Shown: positions 54,705 to 63,951 of the stretch, piece by piece
How the letters are laid out: the number at the start of each line of letters is the position of its first letter
Position numbering within the stretch: position 1 is the stretch's first letter
Assembly (NCBI GenBank): GCA_020851555.1
Contig: JADZCM010000012.1
Span: forward strand, 50,120-114,119
Source: Bryobacterales bacterium
Lineage (GTDB): Bacteria > Acidobacteriota > Terriglobia > Bryobacterales > Bryobacteraceae
Direction: 5' to 3'
DNA length: 64,000 nucleotides
Notes under the pieces: model-generated
Databases searched by the model: none
What the model was told of the DNA's origin: nothing
The model's input: only the letters and a program-made list of their open reading frames with translations
Translations under genes and position numbers: made by a program

Positions 54705-55376
54705 CTACCAATCTCGCCAGAAAAGCTCGGCATCGGACCTGCGGACGTAGTTGGCGTCAAGGGCGGCCGGATCGGCCGGAATCCCGCGCTCCAGGCGGTG
54801 CGCGGCGACAGCGCCCACCGCGCCCGCCAGTTGCCCGGGAACCGCGCGGAGCGGCGGCGTGCCGCCGGCGCGGAGCAGCGCCTCCTCGAGCCAGCCTGTG
54901 TCCGTGGCGAGCAGTTCCAGCCGGCCGGACGGCAGGCCTTGCAGCCATTCCTGAACGCCGGTGACGGTCTCGGGCTGCGCGATGTCGAGCGTGGCCGTGT
55001 AGACCGCGCCATAGACTTCGCCTCGCCGCGCGTCCGCGACGACGGCGCGCAGCGGCGCGGTTCCGTGCCATGCCATCGCCTGAAGGTTGGAGACCCCAAC
55101 CGCGGGCCTGCCCAGCGCCGCGGCCAAGCCTTTCACCGCGGCCAGGCCCACCCGGGTGCCGGTGAACGAACCCGGCCCGGACGCGGCCGCAAAGCAGTCA
55201 AGATCGGAGAGTCTCCAGCCGTGCCGGCGCAGCAGCGCATCGATCTCGGAGAAAATGATGTGCCCGTAGCCCTCATCCGAGTACAGAGGTTTCTCTTCGA
55301 CGATCCCGGTTCCGGCGACGAGCGCCACGCTCCCGTGCCGGGATGCGGTGTCGAGTGAGAGGATCCGGCCCGTCAC
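54705..55376 (-). CDS. tsaB: tRNA threonylcarbamoyladenosine biosynthesis protein TsaB
   Basis: A 223-residue protein of the ASKHA fold: ILSLDTASRHGSVALV, HIIFSEIDALLRRHGW, DCFAAASGPGSFTGTRVGLAAVKGLAAALGRPAVGVSNLQAMA, the usual TsaB core. TsaB scaffolds TsaD and TsaE in making t6A of tRNA position 37. Its ATG overlaps the stop of the glycoside-hydrolase-like gene by 4 nt, an unusual operon partner. The C-terminal part is as long as in other TsaB proteins. Confidence 0.92.
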   Translation of the reverse strand: MTGRILSLDTASRHGSVALVAGTGIVEEKPLYSDEGYGHIIFSEIDALLRRHGWRLSDLDCFAAASGPGSFTGTRVGLAAVKGLAAALGRPAVGVSNLQAMAWHGTAPLRAVVADARRGEVYGAVYTATLDIAQPETVTGVQEWLQGLPSGRLELLATDTGWLEEALLRAGGTPPLRAVPGQLAGAVGAVAAHRLERGIPADPAALDANYVRRSDAELFWRDW

Positions 55377-57244
55377 CGCTCCAACCTGAGGACCTTGTCG
55401 AGGAAGTAGACCTTGCCGTTAGCGTTCATGCCGGCCAGGCGGAGGTTCAATATCGCCGGATAGTGGAACGCGATTCCGCCCGGGACGCGCAGCGTCCCTT
55501 CCTGACCGCTGCCGATGAATCGGTACCCCTGCCCGTCCGTACTCACCTCCGCGGTCCAGAGCCAGAGCATGGAGCGCGTCGCGCGCGTCTCGCGGGTCAC
55601 CTTGGCCGCGTAATACGACGGCTGTCCGGCGGACAAAGCGGCGGAAGATGGCTCCGCAATCTCGAACGGCACCCGCTGCGCGTTCTGTTCCACCTCCTGG
55701 AGCCGGACGGTGTGCGTTTCGAACTTGTAGGACCGCAGCAGGCCGCGCTTACGCTCCTCGCGGGAGACGTGCAGGACCCAATCATGAGAGGTGTCCGGTG
55801 GGTCGATTCTGAGCCTGTCCCCGCGGAACCGGCTCCGCGTCAGCCGCTCTCCCGTGATGGGATTCAGCCACGCGACATCGTAGTTCTGCCTCTGTAGGAC
55901 GATTTCGACCGGCCCCGGCTTTTCCACGTAGACGATGTACTCGATGCCCTCGGGCGGCTCGTCTTCCGAGCGGGGGATTTCCAGCGCCAGGGCCCGCCCG
56001 CCGTCCACGTCGAAATAGGGCTCCAGTTCCCAGTGGCGCGTCCCGGAGAAGAAATCGAACCAGACCGTCATCTGGCGGGCCCCAGGGGATTCAAGTTGTC
56101 CGGGGTCCACCGGCAGGCCGGCGCCTGCGTATGTGGCGGCGTTGGCGAAGGTCGGATACTGCCCGTTCATGGCGGAGGTCCAGAGCCGCTTCCGGAGGTC
56201 ATCGACGCTCACGCCGCCGGGCGCCGCGGCGGCCGGGCCCGCGTCTTCCACGCCGAAACCGGCGTTCACGAAGGGCGCGGCCTGCAACTGGTGCTCGATG
56301 GCTCCGAGCGCGACGTCCGCGCCGCGATGAACGATGAAGTTCATCCAGCCGTCACCGGCGAGCGGGGCGGACGTGACAAGCGCATCCGTGGACCGCGGGT
56401 GGTTGTACGGGTCCAGCTTGCGCAGCAGGGTACCGATCTCCCGCAGCAGTTCGCGGCCGCCTTCATAATCCTCAAATCCGGCGATCCCCTGCCAGGTGAC
56501 ATCCATGCCCGCGTAGCGCGCCACCACATAGCGCACGTAGCGCTCCCGGGCCTGCGGCGTGGGGAACATCCTCGTCAGTTGGTTGTCGCCGCCGGCCAGA
56601 ATGAGGTCCGCGACAATCCCGGCCTGGTTCATGGTTCTGATCCGGCGGTCCAGCCGCCGGAAGTACTCGATGTTGGGTCCGCCGGGCGCGGGGAATGCGG
56701 AGGCCGCGTCCTCGCCGGTGCCCAGGACAAGGCCACGAATATGATTGAATTTCTGCCGGGCGCGGGTTGCGACCAGACGATCCAGGAAGGAATCGTCCAC
56801 GAAGCCAAAACGCAGACAGGTGTCGCCCATCCAAAGATGGGCCTGGTCGTTTTCCGTATAACCCCAGTGGTGGACATTGCGAGGCCGCAGGAAACCGGAC
56901 GTTCCGGAAGCCGTAGCCTGCACCTGCCCCCGCTGTCCATTGAGGCGGCTCAGGTTGCTGGTGAGCCGGAAATCCCAGGCGCCCGGCTCTGTGGGTGTGA
57001 ACCGGACGACCAGGCGGCTGCCGCCGTCCCAGAAGCCCGGCAGGACGTGGGTGCGAAACCTGGGGGACCGGAACTCCGCTTCCAAAGAGACGGTGGTGTA
57101 GGGAACGGGATGCGCCGCCGTCTCCTCCGCCGACATTTCGAACAACAGATCGCAGGGGGTGTAGGTGGGGGTTGGCGGGCAGAACGTCTGCGCCCGGACG
57201 CCCGAGAAAGCCGCCAGGGAGAGGAGAAGGGCCCGAACCTTCAT
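55373..57244 (-). CDS. secreted DUF5060/DUF4038-type glycoside hydrolase-like protein
   Basis: A 623-residue exported protein from the ATG at 57244. A signal peptide (RALLLSLAAFSGVRAQ) is followed by a beta-sandwich (FRSPRFRTHVLPGFWDGGSRLVVRFTPTEPGAWDFRLTS, DUF5060-like), then a barrel resembling DUF4038/apiosidase-like enzymes (LWMGDTCLRFGFVDDSFLDRLVATRARQKFNHIRGLV, IVADLILAGGDN). The C-terminal 200 residues are beta-rich. It probably acts on plant or microbial glycans, but I cannot locate both acid residues with confidence. A TACACT box lies 9 nt before its ATG. It is followed by tsaB with a 4-nt overlap. Confidence 0.72.
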   Translation of the reverse strand: MKVRALLLSLAAFSGVRAQTFCPPTPTYTPCDLLFEMSAEETAAHPVPYTTVSLEAEFRSPRFRTHVLPGFWDGGSRLVVRFTPTEPGAWDFRLTSNLSRLNGQRGQVQATASGTSGFLRPRNVHHWGYTENDQAHLWMGDTCLRFGFVDDSFLDRLVATRARQKFNHIRGLVLGTGEDAASAFPAPGGPNIEYFRRLDRRIRTMNQAGIVADLILAGGDNQLTRMFPTPQARERYVRYVVARYAGMDVTWQGIAGFEDYEGGRELLREIGTLLRKLDPYNHPRSTDALVTSAPLAGDGWMNFIVHRGADVALGAIEHQLQAAPFVNAGFGVEDAGPAAAAPGGVSVDDLRKRLWTSAMNGQYPTFANAATYAGAGLPVDPGQLESPGARQMTVWFDFFSGTRHWELEPYFDVDGGRALALEIPRSEDEPPEGIEYIVYVEKPGPVEIVLQRQNYDVAWLNPITGERLTRSRFRGDRLRIDPPDTSHDWVLHVSREERKRGLLRSYKFETHTVRLQEVEQNAQRVPFEIAEPSSAALSAGQPSYYAAKVTRETRATRSMLWLWTAEVSTDGQGYRFIGSGQEGTLRVPGGIAFHYPAILNLRLAGMNANGKVYFLDKVLRLER

Positions 57245-57334
57245 GCTTTCTTCAGTGTAATCGCTGCTCCGGCAGGCCGCGCGGTCAGGCGCGGAAGAGC
57301 CTGCCTGCACCGGCCCGGCTCGGGGGATCGTCCC

Positions 57335-58480
57335 TCATCCGGGGCCTTTCGCCAGGCGGACCGTGATGACCTGCGGCTGCAACCGCTCGACGACCAGCCC
57401 GCGAGGCAGCGAGAGGCTGGCCGGGTCCACTTTCATGGTCGCCGTGCCGGCTCTCAAATTCGTGAGATCGAGCCGCGCCACCACTCCCGCCAGGGGCAAC
57501 GAGGCCAGAAGCCAGGAGGAGCCGCGCAGTTGCACCTCAATCCGCGTGGCCGACTGGGAAGCGATGGCCAGCCCCGCGGGAACCTGGTCGAATTCGATCG
57601 GAATGCTAACCGTCCGGATGGTCGAGCCCGTTCCCGAGATGGACATGAACCAGAGAACGGCCGCCATGGCGGCGGCAGCCGCCTTGAACCTGAGTTCGGC
57701 GAAGACCCAGCCGCGCACCCTGGCGGACAGACTCCTTCGCGGCGGCCGGGCCAGGGCCTTCAGGGCCGCCGCCAGTTCCGCGGCGCTGGAGACGGGGATG
57801 ATCTGCCGGCCGTGCATCAGGGTGACCTGTCCGCGCTCCTCGGAGACCACAACCACGGCCGCGTCCGACCGCTCGACTATGCCCATGGCCGCCCGGTGCC
57901 GCGTACCGTACTCGAAAGGCACATCCTCGCGCTGTGTCAGAGGCAGGACCACTCCGGCTCGCGCCAGCCGGCTGCCTTCAATCAGCACTGCGCCGTCGTG
58001 CAGCGGGGACGGCTTGCGGAAGAGCGCCACGAGGAGCTGCGGCGAGACCTCCGCCTGCAACGAGATTCCGCCGCTGACCTGCTCCTCCACGGAGTCGCGG
58101 CGAACCAGTACGATCAGCGCACCGGTCTTCTCGGCGGCCAGGTCGAACGCCGCCTGGCTCACCGCCCGATGTACTCCCGTGGGGGAGCGGGACGGCCTCA
58201 ACCTCAGCCTCAACAGGCCGTCCAGCCGCAGAAAAGCCCTCCGCAGCTCCGGCTGGAAGAAGAACAGCAGCAGCAGAATCAGCGTGAGGCTGGCGATGTC
58301 CAGCAGCCATCCGGTGATCGTGAGGTCGAAGCGCCAGGCGATCCGGGCCGCCACATGCGCGGCCAGGATCGCGAAAACGGCACGAAAGGCCCGGGTGCCT
58401 CTGGCCCACCGGAGCAGCACGTAAATCGCTCCGGTCAGGACCAGATAATCAACCACGCCTTGCCACGGCAGCCAGAGCAT
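57335..58480 (-). CDS. cdaA: diadenylate cyclase CdaA fused to a YbbR domain
   Basis: A 381-residue protein. Three N-terminal helices (residues about 8-75) precede the DisA_N cyclase domain: DGA at 162-164 (SPLHDGAVLI) and RHR at 194-196 (YGTRHRAAMG), the two catalytic motifs that make c-di-AMP from two ATP. A further hydrophobic helix near 252-272 leads to a single YbbR-like domain (VSIPIEFDQVPAGLAIASQSATRIEVQLRG). In Firmicutes CdaA and the YbbR protein CdaR are separate neighbouring genes; here they are one chain. The GH-like gene follows 90 nt downstream. Confidence 0.88.
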   Translation of the reverse strand: MLWLPWQGVVDYLVLTGAIYVLLRWARGTRAFRAVFAILAAHVAARIAWRFDLTITGWLLDIASLTLILLLLFFFQPELRRAFLRLDGLLRLRLRPSRSPTGVHRAVSQAAFDLAAEKTGALIVLVRRDSVEEQVSGGISLQAEVSPQLLVALFRKPSPLHDGAVLIEGSRLARAGVVLPLTQREDVPFEYGTRHRAAMGIVERSDAAVVVVSEERGQVTLMHGRQIIPVSSAAELAAALKALARPPRRSLSARVRGWVFAELRFKAAAAAMAAVLWFMSISGTGSTIRTVSIPIEFDQVPAGLAIASQSATRIEVQLRGSSWLLASLPLAGVVARLDLTNLRAGTATMKVDPASLSLPRGLVVERLQPQVITVRLAKGPG

Positions 58481-58570
58481 CTCTCATCTGACAGTTTCGC
58501 ACCCCGGCCCGCGGGCAGGGCGGCGCGCCGCGGACCGGCCTCGCCGGAGCGCCGCCACGGAGACGGAGAC

Positions 58571-59755
58571 TCAGCCTCTGGCGGGAGGCTGCTGGCCTGG
58601 CCTCGGGGGGCCGCCGCCACGCTGCGGGGCCATGGGCCTCGGGCCGTAATCGAACATCGCGTCCTTGATCTTCAAGCCGGGAAGTTCGATGCGGGCGAGG
58701 TCGCCCGTGCCGATGCCGGCCGCCTGCGCCAGAAGGATCATGTTGCCGCAATCCCCGAAGAAGCTGGCGCCGCGTTCCGCCTGGGGATCTCCGCCCATGA
58801 GCGCGGTTGAGACGGCGTCCACGCAGACGGGGTTTTTTCCCGCCAGCAGCAGGTCCGGCTTGACGTAGGCCCAGCCGCGGTTCCACTCGCCCTCGCCGCC
58901 CTTGATCGACTCGATGCCGTCCACGATCGACAGATCGATGGGCCGCGCGCCCACCAGGTCGACGACGATGCGCGGCACGCGGTAACCGCCCTGGCGCGGC
59001 GTGCTCATGTCGAGTTCCTGCGGCACGCCCTTGGGCGGCGTGCGGGATCCGTTGTGGCACACCATTTGCCGCTCCAGCCTGGGGTTTTCGTTGCCGCTCT
59101 CGCCGCAATCTCCGCCGTAGAGGGAGGCGGGCGTGTTGCCGAAGTTGTTCTTCATCGCCATGGTGACGCCGGCGGTGGCGTGGTGTTTCAGCTTGGAGAG
59201 GGACACGTACACGTCGCAGTCCGTGTAGGAGTGATTCAGGTCGAAAGCCGGGAAGATGTAGCCGCCCCAGGGCACCTTGAGCCTCTTGTATTCCCTGCTC
59301 TGCCCCAGGTTCTGAGTGTTCTCCCACTCCACCTTGCAGCCCACGTTGCTGATGGCCTTGACGTCCAGGCCGTAGCGCGCCCAGAGTTCCAGTTCCTGGG
59401 TGGGCGGGAAAAAGCCCTCCAGGATGCGGATTCTCTGCGCGCCGGCGTTGGAGAGCAACTGCGCCAGGGCGAGAACGGTGGCGGGATGGTTGCGGTAGGG
59501 GCATTCGGACCGGATTGGGAAGCGTTCCGGATTTCCGGTCAGGTTGAGCTTCACCGCCACGGTCTTGCCCTTCACCAGACCGCCGAGCCCGCCGATCTGG
59601 TCCATGAGCCGGCTCATGGCGTTGTACATTTCCTTGTCGTACGAGCCGCACTTCGCGATCGCCACCGGCGCCGCCGGCGCATTCGCGCCAAAGGCTCTGC
59701 CGGCGGCCAAACCCGCGGCGCCCGCAATCAACTGACGTCGAGTCAAACGGTGCAT
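58571..59755 (-). CDS. DUF362 domain protein with Tat signal
   Basis: A 394-residue exported protein from the ATG at 59755. The N-terminus HRLTRRQLIAGAAGLAAGRAFGA is a twin-arginine signal (Arg6-Arg7). The body resembles DUF362: VAVKLNLTGNPERFPIRSECPYRNHPATVLALAQLL, CDVYVSLSKLKHHATAGVTMAMKNNFGNTP and IDLSIVDGIESIKGGEGEWNRG. DUF362 proteins have no firm function; Tat export suggests a folded cofactor. A ribosome binding site (GGAGA) is 11 nt before the ATG, and TATACT at 59820-59825 on the reverse strand is a likely -10 box. It is divergent from the TRAP operon. Confidence 0.75.
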   Translation of the reverse strand: MHRLTRRQLIAGAAGLAAGRAFGANAPAAPVAIAKCGSYDKEMYNAMSRLMDQIGGLGGLVKGKTVAVKLNLTGNPERFPIRSECPYRNHPATVLALAQLLSNAGAQRIRILEGFFPPTQELELWARYGLDVKAISNVGCKVEWENTQNLGQSREYKRLKVPWGGYIFPAFDLNHSYTDCDVYVSLSKLKHHATAGVTMAMKNNFGNTPASLYGGDCGESGNENPRLERQMVCHNGSRTPPKGVPQELDMSTPRQGGYRVPRIVVDLVGARPIDLSIVDGIESIKGGEGEWNRGWAYVKPDLLLAGKNPVCVDAVSTALMGGDPQAERGASFFGDCGNMILLAQAAGIGTGDLARIELPGLKIKDAMFDYGPRPMAPQRGGGPPRPGQQPPARG

Positions 59756-60027
59756 ATGGATGGCTTCTCCTCTGGTCTCCCAGCCCACGGCCCGGCGGGT
59801 GTGCTCGAGCCTTGAGTTGAGTATAACCCACACGGGCGGAAGCGGCGCGGCGCCGGAACCGCGGTAAACAGCCGGCCCGATTTCCGGCGTTCCGGTGTGG
59901 CCTGCCCGGAAGCAGCGCTGCGCGATCCAGTATACTGGCATGTTCTGAACACGGCCGGCCCTGGCCGGCCTGGAACGCCCATGCATCCAGCCCACGGCAC
60001 AGAAGGCGCGATCCCGCGGGGCCTCAT
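59756..60027. other. divergent promoter region of DUF362 and TRAP operons
   Basis: About 270 nt. It holds a reverse-strand -10 box TATACT at 59820-59825 and a forward TATACT at 59931-59936 embedded in a perfect 12-bp palindrome CCAGTATACTGG (59927-59938), possibly an operator. No gene is supported. Confidence 0.4.
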
Positions 60028-60933
60028 ATGAAGCTGCCCGTTGCGGCTCTGCTGCTGCTCTTCTTCGCGGGGACGGGCTGCTCAGTCCGGCGCTTCGCCG
60101 TGAACCGGATCGGGGATGCGCTGGCCGAAAGCGGATCGACCTTCGCCACGGACGACGACCCGGACCTGGTCCAGGCCGCGGTGCCGTTCGGTCTCAAGCT
60201 CATGGAGAGCCTGCTGGCCGAGAGTCCGCGCCACCGCGGCCTCCTGCTGGCTGCTTGCAGCAACTTCACCCAGTACACCTACGCCTTCGTGGCCGAAGAG
60301 GCCGACGAAGTGGAGGACCAGGATCTGGACAAAGCGCTGGCGTTGCGGGCGCGGGCGCGCCGGCTCTATCTGCGCGCCCGCGATTACGGCCTGCGCGGCC
60401 TGGAAGTCCGCCACCGGGATTTCGGCCGGCTCGTGCGCGCCGACCCCAAGGCGGCGGTGGCGCTGGCCAAGCCGTCCGACGTGCCGCTGCTCTACTGGAC
60501 AGCGGCCTCCTGGGGATTGGCGATCTCGGTCTCCAAAGACGTTCCGGACCTGGTTGCGGACCAGCCCCAGGTGGAGGCGTTGATCGACCGCGCGCTGGCG
60601 CTGGACGAGGACTATGACTTCGGCGCCATCCACGGTTTTCTCATCACCTACGAATCCAGCCGGCTGGCCGGTGAAGGCGAGTTCACCACACGCTCCCGCG
60701 AGCACTTCCAGCGCGCCATGACGCTGACCGGGGGGAAGCTGGCCAGCCCGCTGGTAGCCCTGGCCGAGACGGTATCGGTGCACCAGCAGAACCGCAAGGA
60801 GTTCCAGTCCCTGCTGGAGCAGGCCCTGGCCATCGACGCCGGCTCCAGGCCGGAGTGGCGGCTCAATAACCTGGTCGCGCAGCGCCGCGCGCGATGGCTG
60901 CTGAAACGAACCGATGAGCTTTTTGTGGAGTAG
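60028..60933 (+). CDS. TatT-type TRAP transporter lipoprotein
   Basis: A 301-residue lipoprotein: signal ALLLLFFAGTGC with acylated Cys18, then helical hairpins with SPRHRGLLLAACSNFTQYTYAFVAEEADE and LEVRHRDFGRLV, which match the TatT family first described beside a Treponema TRAP system. TatT trimers associate with the periplasmic solute-binding protein and may hold a hydrophobic ligand. It lies 12 nt before the DctP-like gene, supporting the call. It is the first gene of the TRAP operon. Confidence 0.82.
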   Translation: MKLPVAALLLLFFAGTGCSVRRFAVNRIGDALAESGSTFATDDDPDLVQAAVPFGLKLMESLLAESPRHRGLLLAACSNFTQYTYAFVAEEADEVEDQDLDKALALRARARRLYLRARDYGLRGLEVRHRDFGRLVRADPKAAVALAKPSDVPLLYWTAASWGLAISVSKDVPDLVADQPQVEALIDRALALDEDYDFGAIHGFLITYESSRLAGEGEFTTRSREHFQRAMTLTGGKLASPLVALAETVSVHQQNRKEFQSLLEQALAIDAGSRPEWRLNNLVAQRRARWLLKRTDELFVE

Positions 60934-60945
60934 AGAATCGTCCTC

Positions 60946-61953
60946 ATGCGAAAACTGGCATTCTTGCTTCTCCTGACTGCCGCGGCGGGCGCCCAGACCA
61001 GGCCCGCGGGAATCCGCCTGGCCACGGTCATGCCCAGCGGCACCTCCTATCACCAGATCCTCCAGAAGATGGGGCAGGCATGGCGGCAGGCGCCGGGCGG
61101 TGGCGTCAATCTCACCATCTATGCGGGGAGCAGCATGGGCGGGGAAGCCGACATCGTCCGCCGTATGCGCCAGAACCAGCTCCAGGCGGGCATGCTGAGC
61201 GTGGTCGGCCTCTCCGACATAGATAAGTCGGTGACCGCCCTCTCCTACATGCCCATGATGTTCCGCACGCTCGATGAACTGGATTACATCCGCGACCAGT
61301 TGCGGGTGGAACTGGAGAAGCGCCTGCTCGACAAGGGCTTCGTCACCCTGTTCTGGGGCGATGCCGGATGGGTGCGTTTCTTCACCAAGGAGCCGGTCCT
61401 CCATCCCGCGGATCTCAGGCGGCTCAAGCTGTTCGCGTGGGCGGGAGACAACTACCAGATCGACCTCATGAAGAGCGTGGGGTTCCAGCCGGTGGCCCTG
61501 GAGACCAGCGACATCCTGCCGGGGTTGCAGACCGGGCTGATCAGCGCGGTTTCCACGGCTCCTTTCTACGCGCTGGCGACGCAGGTCTACGGCCCGGCTC
61601 CGCACATGCTGGACATGAACTGGGCGGTGCTGGTGGGCGCCACGGTCATCACGGCAAACACCTGGCAGGCGATTCCGCCCGCCGCGCGGGAGGCGCTCCA
61701 GAAGGCGGCCGACACCGCCGGCGCGGAGATGCGAAAACGCGGCCGGCAGGAGGCCGAGGACTCCGTGCAGACCATGGTGAAGCGCGGGCTCAAGCCGCAT
61801 CCCGTCACCCCGGAGATCGAGGCTGAATGGCGGCGCACGGCCGAGGACGTGTACCCCAAGATCCGCGGCAACATGGTTCCCACGGACGTGTTCGACAAGG
61901 TGCAGCGCCTGCTGACCGAATACCGCGCCCGCCAGGGAAAGCCGGCCAAATGA
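60946..61953 (+). CDS. TRAP transporter solute-binding protein, DctP family
   Basis: A 335-residue periplasmic protein. The signal peptide (KLAFLLLLTAAAGA) precedes the DctP fold: RLATVMPSGTSYHQILQKMGQAWRQ, YAGSSMGGEADIVRRMRQNQLQAGML, LSYMPMMFRTLDELDYI and LVGATVITANTWQAIPPAAREALQKAA. It binds an organic acid and delivers it to the permease. Its TGA overlaps the ATG of the permease gene. The ligand is unknown; the neighbouring TatT points to a nonpolar or acyl substrate, which is inference. Confidence 0.88.
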   Translation: MRKLAFLLLLTAAAGAQTRPAGIRLATVMPSGTSYHQILQKMGQAWRQAPGGGVNLTIYAGSSMGGEADIVRRMRQNQLQAGMLSVVGLSDIDKSVTALSYMPMMFRTLDELDYIRDQLRVELEKRLLDKGFVTLFWGDAGWVRFFTKEPVLHPADLRRLKLFAWAGDNYQIDLMKSVGFQPVALETSDILPGLQTGLISAVSTAPFYALATQVYGPAPHMLDMNWAVLVGATVITANTWQAIPPAAREALQKAADTAGAEMRKRGRQEAEDSVQTMVKRGLKPHPVTPEIEAEWRRTAEDVYPKIRGNMVPTDVFDKVQRLLTEYRARQGKPAK

Positions 61954-63737
61954 CGGCGTCCGCCGAGAACCTTCTCATCTCGCTCGCACTGGCCGCGATG
62001 ATGCTCATTCCGCTGGCCGAAAGCGCCTTGCGGGCGGGTCTCGGCGTGGGAATTCCCGGCTCCACTTCCATCGTCCAGCACCTGACCCTGGTGGTCGGGA
62101 TGCTGGGCGGCGCCCTGGCCGCCAGGGACGACCGGCTGCTCTGTCTGTCCACCTTGCAGTCGTTCCTGCACGGACGGGTCAAGGCGGCGGCGCGCATCTT
62201 CGCGTACTCCTTCGGCGCCGCAATGGCCGCGTTTCTGTGCGTGGCCGGAGCGCAGTTCGTGGCCAGCGAGCGGGAGGCGGGCAACCTGCTGATCCGGGGC
62301 GTCCCGGTCTGGTGGATACAGAGCCTGCTGCCGCTGGGGTTCGCCGCGGTTGCGCTCCGCCTGCTGCGGCACGCCTCGCGCAGCCTGCGCGGACGCGGCG
62401 CGGCGGTTCTGCTGGCGGCCGTGATCTTCGCCATCGGCGCGCACCCGCCGGTCCCGCCTTCTGCCCTGGTGCTCCCGTCGCTGCTGGCCCTGCTGGCGGC
62501 GACCGTGTGCGGCGCGCCGGTGTTCGCGGCTCTGGGCGGGGCCGCTCTGATCCTCTTCTGGGGCGAAGGGACGCCCATCGCTTCGCTGTCCATCGACCAC
62601 TACCGGCAGGTGGTCAATCCGTCGTTTCCCACCCTCCCTTTATTTACGCTGGCGGGATACTTCCTGGCGGAAGGCGGAGCGTCCAAACGTCTGATCCGCG
62701 TCTTCCAGGCGCTGTTCGGTCACTTCCGCGGCGGCCCGGCGATCGTGACGGCGCTGGTCTGCGCCTTCTTCACGTCGTTCACGGGCGCCTCCGGCGTGAC
62801 CATCCTGGCCCTCGGCGGGCTGTTGATGCCGATCCTCGTGGCTGCCGGCTTCAAGGACCGGGCGGCGCTGGGACTGCTCACGGGCGCCGGATCGCTGGGA
62901 TTGCTGTTCCCGCCGTGCCTGCCTTTGATCCTCTACGCGATTGTCGCGCAGATCACCTTGAAGGAGATGTTCCTCGGAGGCCTGCTGCCGGGCGCCCTGC
63001 TGGTGGCCATGACCGCCTGGTGGGGAACGCGTCTGAGCCCCGCGGCAGCCGGCCGCGGGTCGGTGGACTGGAAGGAAGCCGGGAGCGCGACGTGGGAGGC
63101 CAAGTGGGAACTGATGCTGCCGCTGGTCGCCCTGGGGAGCCTATTCGCCGGGTTCGCCACCCCGGTGGAAGCCGCCGCGCTCACGGCGCTCTATGCTTTC
63201 GTCGTCGAGGTCTTTCTCTACCGTGACCTGAAGATCACGCGCGATGCGGCCAGGGTTATGTCGGAGTGCGGCCTTCTGGTGGGGGGGGTGCTCCTCATCC
63301 TGGGGGTGGCGCTCGGGTTCACCGACTACCTGATCTTCGCCGAGATACCCGCGCGCGGCCTGGCCTGGGTGACGGCCACCATCCACTCACGGTGGGTCTT
63401 CATCCTGTTGCTGAATCTCTTCTTGCTGATCGTCGGGTGTCTCATGGACGTGTACTCGGCGATCGTGGTGGTGGCGCCGCTGATCGTGCCCATGGGGCTG
63501 GCCTTCGGCATGGATCCGGTACACCTTGGGATTCTGTTCCTGGCCAACCTGGAGCTCGGCTACCTTACGCCGCCGGTGGGGATGAACCTGTTTCTTTCCT
63601 CCTACCGGTTCAACCGGCCCATGCCCGAGGTCATCCGCGCCTCCCTGCCCATGCTGCTGGTCCTGGCCGCCGGAGTCCTGTTGATCTCTTACATCCCTCC
63701 GCTGACCACCACGCTCCCCCGATGGCTGGCCCGCTGA
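61950..63737 (+). CDS. TRAP transporter fused small and large permease (DctQM)
   Basis: A 595-residue membrane protein from the ATG at 61950, whose ATGA overlaps the DctP stop. Residues about 1-165 look like the four-helix small subunit DctQ (GSTSIVQHLTLVVGMLGGALAARDD, QSLLPLGFAAVALRLL), and the rest is the large subunit DctM (FPTLPLFTLAGYFLAEGGASKRLI, FFTSFTGASGVTILALGGLLMPIL, GSLGLLFPPCLPLILYAI, MDVYSAIVVVAPLIVPMG, LELGYLTPPVGMNLF). It imports the solute with sodium or proton flow. Fusion of Q and M occurs in other TRAP systems. Confidence 0.92.
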   Translation: MTASAENLLISLALAAMMLIPLAESALRAGLGVGIPGSTSIVQHLTLVVGMLGGALAARDDRLLCLSTLQSFLHGRVKAAARIFAYSFGAAMAAFLCVAGAQFVASEREAGNLLIRGVPVWWIQSLLPLGFAAVALRLLRHASRSLRGRGAAVLLAAVIFAIGAHPPVPPSALVLPSLLALLAATVCGAPVFAALGGAALILFWGEGTPIASLSIDHYRQVVNPSFPTLPLFTLAGYFLAEGGASKRLIRVFQALFGHFRGGPAIVTALVCAFFTSFTGASGVTILALGGLLMPILVAAGFKDRAALGLLTGAGSLGLLFPPCLPLILYAIVAQITLKEMFLGGLLPGALLVAMTAWWGTRLSPAAAGRGSVDWKEAGSATWEAKWELMLPLVALGSLFAGFATPVEAAALTALYAFVVEVFLYRDLKITRDAARVMSECGLLVGGVLLILGVALGFTDYLIFAEIPARGLAWVTATIHSRWVFILLLNLFLLIVGCLMDVYSAIVVVAPLIVPMGLAFGMDPVHLGILFLANLELGYLTPPVGMNLFLSSYRFNRPMPEVIRASLPMLLVLAAGVLLISYIPPLTTTLPRWLAR

Positions 63738-63951
63738 GCGGCATCCGGCTTCCTGTGTACACGCCGCCGCTCCCGGGCGGGCAACGGGCGGACATGGGCT
63801 CTATCCGTGCGATCTGGGCTATCCAGGATCGCATGGCGCTCGACGCCAGAGAGGAAGAGGCCGTCGGGCTAAACCGAAGTTCCATACGGCGATGAGGACT
63901 ACGCGACTGATTTGATTTGGGAAAGGGGCCTGACGAGGTTCCGATTTCTGG
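63738..63951. other. region after the TRAP operon
   Basis: No firm gene. A small forward frame from the ATG at 63795 to 63893 would encode about 33 residues (with AIWAIQDRMALDAREEEAVG) but has no clear ribosome binding site or recognised family. I see no terminator with a T-run. Confidence 0.25.

Noticed and set aside
56033..58810. Forward frame of about 925 codons opposite the GH-like and cdaA genes
   Set aside because: Low-complexity composition and it crosses three real reverse-strand genes.
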